Shown: in pieces, positions 6,777 through 12,518 of the stretch
Numbering within the stretch: the first letter of the stretch is position 1
Layout: each line of letters opens with the position of its first letter
Assembly (NCBI GenBank): GCA_934636325.1
Contig: CAKUAK010000061.1
Span: forward strand, 1-18,663
Length of the DNA: 18,663 bases
Source: an uncultured Eubacteriales bacterium
GTDB taxonomy: Bacteria > Bacillota > Clostridia > Oscillospirales > Butyricicoccaceae
Reading direction: 5' to 3'
Program-made: the position numbers and the translations under genes
The notes under the pieces: generated by a model
Database searches by the model: none
What the model saw: the letters and a program-made list of their open reading frames with translations, nothing else
Told to the model about the DNA's origin: nothing

Positions 6777-8396
6777 TTAACCGTCGACAGAAATAGCCAG
6801 ATAATCGGCAAACTCAGGGACGATCGGCTTGGCGTCAAGACCCTTTACGTTCTTCTGCGATACCATTACATAGTTTGTGTATGTAAGAGGATAGATGCGG
6901 TGCTGATCCAGGGCGATCTGAACGACCTCGCTGGCCAGCTTCTTGGCCTCATCTTTATCTGTGGTCGTGTTGACCTTATAGGCCAGCTCGCCGCAGAAGG
7001 GTGTCAGACCCCAGGCATTCTTGGTCTGGTTCATATAGCTGTATGACTGGTTGAGTGTCGAACCGCGCATGGAGTCCCAGCCGTTTGTGCCGAGATCCCA
7101 TGTGTTCTCCTGGCCGGAAGAGAAGGAAACGGCAAAGAACCTGGGGAAGAAGGAGGAAGAATCCATGCCTTCGATCTGGAGGTTGACGCCGATCTTCTGG
7201 AGCTGCTGCTGGAGAACAACGGCGACGGCCTCCATGTTGGGACGGTCGGCGTTGTAGATGTATGTCAGGGTCATGCCTGTCAGGCCGGAAGCATCGGCCA
7301 GCTCCTTGGCCTTTTCAAGATCAAACACATAGTCGGGCGTGTTGGGATCATACAGGGAGATATCGGGTGTCAGCAGCGAGTTGGGGTTGGTGGCCAGCTT
7401 GTCGGAGCCATAAGCGCCTTCGATGACCTGATCGCCGTCGATGGCATAGAAGAGAGCTTCGCGCTGCTCATCTGTCAGGTTGGCGGGACCATAGGGGTTG
7501 ACCTGGAGATAGTTAAGACGTGCTTCGGAGAAGGAATAGATGTTGTACTTGTCGCTCTGGGCGCTGTACTTTTCCAGCTCGTCGGCTGTTGTAAGACGCA
7601 TATAGTCGATCTCGCCGTTCTCAAAGGCGATAGCCCTTGTGGAGCCGGAACCGATGACCTTCATAACGACCGTCTGTACCTGAGGCTTGCCCCTGTAATA
7701 ATCGTCACGGGCCTTATATATGACGCTGTCGGCGTTGATCTCGCTGACAACATAGGGGCCGGAGGTGACAAAGCCGGGCTGCGCGTAATATGTTACGTTG
7801 TCAAGGACCTTCTGGGGATCACCATCAAAGGCGTGGGAAGGATAAAGGGTCAGGCCGGAAAGAACGACGACATAATAGGCATAGGGCTCGGGAAGGTTGA
7901 AGCGGATGGTCTTGGAATCAACAACTTCCATTGTGGCATCCTGGCCGTTGACACGAGTAACGCTGGAATAGCCGTTCTTCAGGATGGAGTAGTTGACGGT
8001 GAACTCGACATCCTCGGCTGTGATGGGCTCGCCGTCGGACCAGTTGGCGTCGTCACGGATGTGGACCTCGTATGTCTTGCCGTCCTCAGAGATGGTCAGG
8101 CTATCGGCCAGATAATAGTCAATGCCGCCCTCGTTGTTCTCCATGAACAGACGGTCATAGAGGGGGCGCGTCATGGATGTATAGTCGTCGGAACCGCCGT
8201 TGTTGGGCGACAGCTGGTCGGGCATATAGCTGATGGCGACCGTAAAGGTATCTTTCTTTTCGGTTTCCTGATTCTGGTCCTGGCCCTGTTCGGCGTTATT
8301 GTTGTTGTCAACATCAGCGTCGTTGTTGGAGCCGCAGGCCGTCATGCCGATCAGCATGATGGCAGCCAGAAGCATGGCTAACAGTCTCTTTTTCAA
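6777..8396 (-). CDS. oppA: Oligopeptide/dipeptide ABC transporter substrate-binding lipoprotein (family 5)
   Basis: This extracellular membrane-anchored lipoprotein captures the substrate for OppBCDF. The 539-residue precursor has a lipoprotein signal peptide MKKRLLAMLLAAIMLIGMTA with Cys21 as the lipidated residue. A low-complexity Asn/Asp/Gln/Glu-rich tether (about 22-48) follows. Family-5 features include the early block ending in TRPLYDRLF (76-84) and WSDGEPITAEDVEFT (119-133), then the long two-lobed domain. The start codon is TTG (8394-8396): AAGGAGG lies 8 nt upstream and no in-frame ATG or GTG is better placed. As first gene of the operon it sets the substrate class, which I read as peptides; nickel, opines or other small solutes are also handled by this family. 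Confidence 0.92.
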   Translation of the reverse strand: MKKRLLAMLLAAIMLIGMTACGSNNDADVDNNNNAEQGQDQNQETEKKDTFTVAISYMPDQLSPNNGGSDDYTSMTRPLYDRLFMENNEGGIDYYLADSLTISEDGKTYEVHIRDDANWSDGEPITAEDVEFTVNYSILKNGYSSVTRVNGQDATMEVVDSKTIRFNLPEPYAYYVVVLSGLTLYPSHAFDGDPQKVLDNVTYYAQPGFVTSGPYVVSEINADSVIYKARDDYYRGKPQVQTVVMKVIGSGSTRAIAFENGEIDYMRLTTADELEKYSAQSDKYNIYSFSEARLNYLQVNPYGPANLTDEQREALFYAIDGDQVIEGAYGSDKLATNPNSLLTPDISLYDPNTPDYVFDLEKAKELADASGLTGMTLTYIYNADRPNMEAVAVVLQQQLQKIGVNLQIEGMDSSSFFPRFFAVSFSSGQENTWDLGTNGWDSMRGSTLNQSYSYMNQTKNAWGLTPFCGELAYKVNTTTDKDEAKKLASEVVQIALDQHRIYPLTYTNYVMVSQKNVKGLDAKPIVPEFADYLAISVDG

Positions 8397-8404
8397 AATG
8401 CGAT

Positions 8405-8411
8405 CCTCCTT
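8405..8411 (-). promoter_or_regulatory. Strong ribosome binding site for the TTG start of oppA
   Basis: AAGGAGG on the minus strand, 8 nt before the TTG at 8394-8396. A near-perfect site combined with a weak start codon fixes the oppA start. Confidence 0.8.
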
Positions 8412-8419
8412 AGAGATTG

Positions 8420-8451
8420 AAGACCCTGCCGTTCCGGAGCGGCGGCGTCTT
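8420..8451 (-). promoter_or_regulatory. Hairpin in the oppA leader
   Basis: Five outer pairs (AAGAC with GTCTT), one C-C mismatch and six GC-rich pairs with one G-T wobble enclose the loop TTCCGGAG. It ends 9 nt before the oppA ribosome binding site on the minus strand. On the plus strand TTTT follows, so it might also stop antisense transcription. Its regulatory role is unproven. Confidence 0.35.
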
Positions 8452-8581
8452 TTGTAAAAAAAGATAATACGTCATTTTTAAATCGGCGCGCCATAAAATG
8501 ACATATTTTCATTTTTTTCAAATTGAGTTTACTCGAATGAGGCAGGTAAAGCAAATAGTTTTATTCAATAATGCCGCGCCA

Positions 8582-8610
8582 TTTATAGAGATTTCCTTTT
8601 AAGTTGTGAT
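8582..8610 (-). promoter_or_regulatory. Candidate opp operon promoter
   Basis: On the minus strand ATCACA (8605-8610) and TATAAA (8582-8587) are separated by 17 bp, leaving a leader of about 180 nt. The -35 is poor. TATTAT at 8464-8469 is an alternative -10 with no matching -35. Confidence 0.3.
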
Positions 8611-8679
8611 TTTGCACATAAAATGACGCTAAAACATGTTTAAAACGCTGAAATGATATTATTTGGTAGCTTACAAAAT

Positions 8680-8713
8680 TTTAAGCCCAAATGAAGATAC
8701 ATTTGGGCTTAAA
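8680..8713 (-). terminator. Terminator of the AEC transporter gene
   Basis: A perfect 14-bp stem (8680-8693 with 8700-8713) with loop AAGATA. On the minus strand it is followed by AATTTTGT. It lies 56 nt beyond the stop codon of the minus-strand transporter gene and separates it from the opp operon. Confidence 0.75.
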
Positions 8714-8735
8714 TAACAATAAAAATATTATTTTT

Positions 8736-8752
8736 TATACCGAATCGGTATA
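8736..8752. repeat. 17-nt palindrome, operator-like
   Basis: TATACCGAATCGGTATA is an 8+1+8 inverted repeat with perfect arms. The single central base makes it a poor RNA hairpin and a better candidate for a dimeric repressor site. It starts 17 bp after the AEC gene stop and is on the far side of the terminator from oppA. Confidence 0.4.
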
Positions 8753-8769
8753 GTAGGCTTTGGCCGCGA

Positions 8770-9681
8770 TCATACGCCCCATACGGCTCCGGCTGCAAGC
8801 AGGACGAGGGGGATGGTCACGATCGAAAGCACCGTGCTTGCGCAGACAAGGCCGACGGCATAGGCGTGGTCGAGCTTGAGCTTCTGGGCGTATATTGCGA
8901 CATTGGAGCCGACAGGCGCGCAGGAGGCAATGAGAACGGCCATTTTTATTTCATAAGGTGCGGGAAAGAGGGAGAGCATGGCCAGCGTGCAGAGGGGCAC
9001 GAGTATGAGCCTTGCGGCAGAGGTGACATATACCCGTCCGTTGGAAAAGACCTTTTTGAGATCGGATTCCCCGAGGTAAAGCCCGAGGACGATCATGGCC
9101 AGCGGCGTGTTGCAGGCCGCCATACCGCCGAGGCAGGTCTCGATTATATCGGGCAGCCGCACCGGAAGGAAAAAGACGGCAAGGCCGAGAACCAAGGCGA
9201 TTATCATCGGATTTTTGAGCAGGGCCGACATTTTGACCTTTTTCTCACCCGAGAGGATCATCTGTCCGTATGACCACTGTAGGGCGTTGAGCAGGGCCAC
9301 CATACCGGCAATGTATATGACGTTTTTGCCGCCGAGGATCATGCTTATAAGGGGTATACCCATGAATCCGGCGTTGGAAAATGCCGCGCTGAAGTTATCG
9401 ATGGGATATTTGCGGAAGCAGAGGGCGGCGACCAGCATTGCGACAGCCAGGGCGGCCGCGCCCAGCAGGATAGAGGTCATAAGCCTTCCCGCGCCGCCGG
9501 TCGGGTCGCCGGTATAAAACGAGTTTACGATAGTGCAGGGGAGGAAAACATAAAGCAGCATCTGGGCCGGCACGCGGCTCTCGCCTTTTTTCAGCACGCC
9601 GCCCCTGACCAGAAGAAATCCGACACACATATAAACGAACATTTTCAGCAGCTGCTGCATCAGAAGCCATAACTGATCCAT
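8770..9681 (-). CDS. AEC (auxin efflux carrier) family transporter
   Basis: This is an integral membrane protein of 303 residues with about ten hydrophobic helices and little soluble sequence. The family hallmarks are the SNAGFMGIPLISMILG block (102-117) in the first half and CAPVGSNVAIYAQKL (254-268) in the second half, reflecting the inverted repeat of the fold. AEC members export or exchange small organic acids and other solutes; the substrate here cannot be told. The start ATG has AGAGAGG about 10 nt upstream. The gene is monocistronic: a divergent promoter with ogg lies upstream and a strong terminator downstream. It could be misread as a malate permease, but nothing in the context supports that specifically. 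Confidence 0.88.
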   Translation of the reverse strand: MDQLWLLMQQLLKMFVYMCVGFLLVRGGVLKKGESRVPAQMLLYVFLPCTIVNSFYTGDPTGGAGRLMTSILLGAAALAVAMLVAALCFRKYPIDNFSAAFSNAGFMGIPLISMILGGKNVIYIAGMVALLNALQWSYGQMILSGEKKVKMSALLKNPMIIALVLGLAVFFLPVRLPDIIETCLGGMAACNTPLAMIVLGLYLGESDLKKVFSNGRVYVTSAARLILVPLCTLAMLSLFPAPYEIKMAVLIASCAPVGSNVAIYAQKLKLDHAYAVGLVCASTVLSIVTIPLVLLAAGAVWGV

Positions 9682-9729
9682 AAATCAATACCTCTCTTTT
9701 ATCTTTGCGGCGTCAGCCGTATTATCGAA

Positions 9730-9759
9730 ATTATATCATAATGTGCCGCCGCGCCGCAA
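9730..9759 (-). promoter_or_regulatory. Promoter of the AEC transporter gene
   Basis: On the minus strand TTGCGG (9754-9759) and TATAAT (9730-9735) are separated by 18 bp, and TGA directly before TATAAT makes an extended -10. The leader is about 40 nt. Confidence 0.6.
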
Positions 9760-9802
9760 TGAGCAGGAGTGAAAAGACGGTATGAAATAAGGTGGCGACG
9801 GG

Positions 9803-9832
9803 TTGAAAAGACAGCGCCCGCAATGGTATAAT
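9803..9832 (+). promoter_or_regulatory. Promoter of ogg
   Basis: TTGAAA (9803-9808) and TATAAT (9827-9832) with an 18-bp spacer and an extended TGG before the -10. It gives a leader of about 25 nt to the ATG at 9862. Confidence 0.7.
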
Positions 9833-9861
9833 AATTAAAATAAGACGCAGGAAGGAAACCG

Positions 9862-10701
9862 ATGTTTGATATAAAAGAGGATAACGGTCTGGTCTGCCTG
9901 TCGGGCGGAGAGCCGTTTTCGCCGCAGCACACATTCGAGTGCGGACAGTGCTTCCGCTGGAGAAGATCGGACCGCGGGGGATATGTCGGCGTTGCCGGCG
10001 GACATGCCGCAAGGATATGGACAGACGGCGATAAAACATACATAACATGCGAAAGAAGCGAGTTCGAGTCCTTCTGGCGCCGGTATCTCGATCTCGACCG
10101 CAGCTATACCGATATATCGGCGGCTTTTGCTTCCGATGATTTTACGAAGCAGGCCGTCGAGTACGGCAGGGGACTTAGGATCCTTCGGCAGGAGCCGTGG
10201 GAGGCCCTCTGTTCATTTATTATTTCACAGTGCAATAATATCCCGAGGATACAGAAGATAATAGATACGCTTTGCGGCGCTTTCGGCGACGATATCGAGT
10301 TCGAGGGCGAAAAATACCGCACCTTCCCTTCGGCCGAGAGGATCGCCGGGCTGGGGGAGCATGACCTCGACATCCTTCATGCCGGATACCGCGCACCTTA
10401 TATATTGAACGCCGCGCGCCGGACGGCGGCGGGGGAGGTCGATTTTTCGGCCGTCGACAGAATGGATACTCCGGATGCCGAAAAATATATAATGAGCCTG
10501 AATGGCGTGGGACGCAAGGTGGCCGACTGCTTTCTGCTTTTCGGCATGGGCAAGCTGGACGCCTTCCCGGTCGATACCTGGATGAAAAAGGCCGCCCCAT
10601 ATTATAAAAACGGTTTTGACGGAAAAGCCTTTGGCGAATTTGCCGGAATTGCACAGCAATATATCTTTTATTTCGCCAGAAGTACGAAAATCGGCAAATG
10701 A
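9862..10701 (+). CDS. ogg: 8-oxoguanine DNA glycosylase/AP lyase, Ogg1 type
   Basis: This repair enzyme removes 8-oxoguanine opposite cytosine and nicks the abasic site. The 279-residue product follows the eukaryotic-type Ogg1 layout: an N-terminal beta domain with FECGQCFRWRR (25-35), the SQCNNIPRI block (122-130) matching the damage-site Asn pair of human OGG1, and a helix-hairpin-helix LNGVGRKVADC (213-223) with the nucleophilic Lys219. The catalytic Asp238 follows in FPVDTW. The start has GGAAGGAAA just upstream. The gene is short compared with human OGG1, as usual for clostridial members. The stop codon TGA overlaps the guaB promoter by sequence proximity, so ogg and guaB are probably separate transcription units with some read-through. 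Confidence 0.92.
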   Translation: MFDIKEDNGLVCLSGGEPFSPQHTFECGQCFRWRRSDRGGYVGVAGGHAARIWTDGDKTYITCERSEFESFWRRYLDLDRSYTDISAAFASDDFTKQAVEYGRGLRILRQEPWEALCSFIISQCNNIPRIQKIIDTLCGAFGDDIEFEGEKYRTFPSAERIAGLGEHDLDILHAGYRAPYILNAARRTAAGEVDFSAVDRMDTPDAEKYIMSLNGVGRKVADCFLLFGMGKLDAFPVDTWMKKAAPYYKNGFDGKAFGEFAGIAQQYIFYFARSTKIGK

Positions 10702-10702
10702 G

Positions 10703-10731
10703 TTGACAATGCCGGGCCAAAGGCATATAAT
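10703..10731 (+). promoter_or_regulatory. guaB promoter, perfect consensus
   Basis: TTGACA (10703-10708), 17 bp, TATAAT (10726-10731): both hexamers match the housekeeping sigma consensus exactly. It begins 2 bp after the last base of the ogg stop codon. It predicts strong expression and a leader of about 78 nt. In the leader CGGCGC (10752-10757) can pair with GCGCCG (10789-10794) around an inner CTGCC/GGCAG hairpin (10771-10784), leaving the GGAGGGG ribosome binding site free. Confidence 0.85.
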
Positions 10732-10815
10732 TCTTCACATTATATAAAAATCGGCGCGGGCTTTGAGCGTCTGCCGCAGGGCAGGGGAGCGCCGGAAAAA
10801 TACGGAGGGGTAAAA

Positions 10816-12288
10816 ATGGTCAATGACAATCCTGCACAGAAGTTTTATAAGGAGGGCGTGACGTTTGACGATGTTCTGCTGATACCGGCGGAAAGCGATG
10901 TAACTCCTGATAAAGTCTCTCTGGGCACAAGGCTGACGAGAAATATAAAGCTGAATATTCCTCTAATGAGCGCCGCCATGGACACGGTCACCGAATCCCA
11001 GATGGCTATCGCGCTGGCACGAGAGGGCGGCATCGGCGTTATCCATAAGAGCATGCCAATTGCCCAACAGGCCGACAATGTCGACCGCGTAAAACGTTCG
11101 GAAAATGGCGTTATCAACAATCCTTTTTATCTCTCTCCGCAGCATACGCTGGCCGATGCAGACCAGCTGATGGCAAAATACAGGATCTCCGGCGTGCCTA
11201 TCTGTGAAAACGGCAAGCTGGTCGGCATCCTGACCAACCGTGACCTCAAGTTCGAAGAGGACTTCACAAAATCCTGCGGCGAGGTCATGACCAGCCGCGG
11301 CCTTATCACGGCCCCCGTAAACACCACACTGGCCGAGGCAAAGAACATCCTGCGTCAGCATAAGATCGAAAAGCTGCCCCTGGTCGACGATAAGTTTGCC
11401 CTTAAGGGCCTTATTACCATAAAGGATATCGAAAAGGCTGTTGTTTATCCCAACACCGCCCGTGATGCCCAGGGCAGGCTGCTCTGCGCCGCTGCCATAG
11501 GCATCACCAACGATGTTCTCGATAGGGCTGCCGCTCTGATCGAAGCCGATGTCGATGTTCTTGTCCTTGACTCGGCCCATGGCCATTCCAAGAATATCAT
11601 CGAGTGCCTTAAAAAGGTCAAGAAGGCCTTTGATATCCAGGTCATTGCCGGCAATATAGCCACACCCGAAGCGGCCAAGGCCCTGATCGACGCCGGCGCT
11701 GACGCTATCAAGGTCGGCATTGGCCCCGGCTCGATATGCACGACCCGCGTTGTTGCGGGCGTGGGCGTTCCCCAGATTTCGGCTATTTATGACGCTGCCT
11801 GCGAGGCACAGAAGCATGGCATTCCCGTCATTGCCGACGGCGGCGTTAAGTATTCCGGCGATATCGTAAAGGCCCTTGCCGCGGGCGGAGATGTCGTCAT
11901 GCTCGGCTCGCTGCTTGCCGGATGCGAAGAGAGCCCCGGCGATACAGAGGTCTATCAGGGCAGGAGCTTTAAGGTCTATCGCGGCATGGGCTCTATGGCC
12001 GCCATGGCCAAGGGCTCGGGCGACAGATACTTCCAGCTCGGCACAAGGAAGCATGTTCCCGAAGGCGTCGAAGGCCGCGTTCCGTTCAAGGGAAAGGTCG
12101 GCGACACGGTATATCAGCTGATGGGCGGCCTGCGCTCGGGTATGGGATACTGCGGCGCACACAACATCGAAGAACTCCAGCTCAAGGGTCAGTTTGTCCG
12201 CATCACCGGCGCCGGTCTGAAGGAGAGCCATCCCCACGATATTTATATCACTAAGGAAGCTCCCAACTACACCGTCAGCCCCCAGTAA
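10816..12288 (+). CDS. guaB: IMP dehydrogenase
   Basis: This enzyme oxidises IMP to XMP with NAD+, the committed step to GMP. The 490-residue length and layout are standard: the first half of the TIM barrel with GVTFDDVLLIPAES (14-27), two CBS domains (about 98-210), and the second barrel half. The catalytic loop GIGPGSICTTR places the nucleophile at Cys308. The IMP-phosphate block DGGVKYSGDI (341-350), the GMGSMAAM motif (390-397) and the mobile flap PEGVEGRVPFKG (415-426) with the catalytic Arg are all present. ATG 10816 has GGAGGGG 5 nt upstream. It is expressed from its own strong promoter and closed by a terminator at 12315-12348. With purA it controls the AMP/GMP split from IMP. Confidence 0.97.
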   Translation: MVNDNPAQKFYKEGVTFDDVLLIPAESDVTPDKVSLGTRLTRNIKLNIPLMSAAMDTVTESQMAIALAREGGIGVIHKSMPIAQQADNVDRVKRSENGVINNPFYLSPQHTLADADQLMAKYRISGVPICENGKLVGILTNRDLKFEEDFTKSCGEVMTSRGLITAPVNTTLAEAKNILRQHKIEKLPLVDDKFALKGLITIKDIEKAVVYPNTARDAQGRLLCAAAIGITNDVLDRAAALIEADVDVLVLDSAHGHSKNIIECLKKVKKAFDIQVIAGNIATPEAAKALIDAGADAIKVGIGPGSICTTRVVAGVGVPQISAIYDAACEAQKHGIPVIADGGVKYSGDIVKALAAGGDVVMLGSLLAGCEESPGDTEVYQGRSFKVYRGMGSMAAMAKGSGDRYFQLGTRKHVPEGVEGRVPFKGKVGDTVYQLMGGLRSGMGYCGAHNIEELQLKGQFVRITGAGLKESHPHDIYITKEAPNYTVSPQ

Positions 12289-12314
12289 AAACACAGCGAT
12301 ACACCATATATCAC

Positions 12315-12348
12315 GTCCGGAAGCCATCATGGCTGCCGGACTTTTTTT
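12315..12348 (+). terminator. guaB terminator
   Basis: GTCCGG (12315-12320) pairs with CCGGAC (12336-12341) around an inner AGCCA/TGGCT stem with loop TCA and one A-G mismatch. Seven T residues follow. Confidence 0.9.
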
Positions 12349-12451
12349 ACGTTTTTCTTAAAGTCAAGATTATTGTTACATAAAAAACGAATAAGATTTT
12401 TGTTGAAAACGCTGTATTTTGAAACTCAAAAATTAAAAATCATTATTGGTA

Positions 12452-12481
12452 TTGACCCGAGGGGAGGAGGGGTGATATTAT
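12452..12481 (+). promoter_or_regulatory. Promoter of the DUF4914-like gene
   Basis: TTGACC (12452-12457) and TATTAT (12476-12481) with an 18-bp spacer and an extended TGA before the -10. The leader would be about 30 nt. The spacer contains an unusual purine run, GAGGGGAGGAGGGG (12459-12472). Confidence 0.6.
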
Positions 12482-12504
12482 GTGACCATAAAACTATGAT
12501 AAAA

Positions 12505-12512
12505 TGGAGGAG
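12505..12512 (+). promoter_or_regulatory. Ribosome binding site that sets the DUF4914-like start
   Basis: TGGAGGAG lies 6 nt before ATG 12519. An in-frame ATG at 12504 overlaps this site and has no site of its own, so the shorter form is preferred. Confidence 0.65.
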
Positions 12513-12518
12513 AATCGG

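Larger units (their letters stand above)
8397..8769. other. AT-rich control region between the AEC transporter gene and oppA
   Basis: These 373 bp contain no credible gene. From the oppA side they hold the oppA ribosome binding site (8405-8411) and a leader hairpin at 8420-8451, imperfect with a GC-rich arm. Next come repeats of CATAAAATGAC (8492-8502 and 8617-8627) with an inverted copy GTCATTTT (8471-8478), and a possible promoter (8582-8610). The AEC gene terminator (8680-8713) and a 17-nt palindrome (8736-8752) complete the region. Confidence 0.6.

Noticed and set aside
10732..10815. Guanine riboswitch in front of guaB
   Set aside because: The leader is too short and lacks the conserved purine-riboswitch junction and loop sequences; only simple hairpins are visible.
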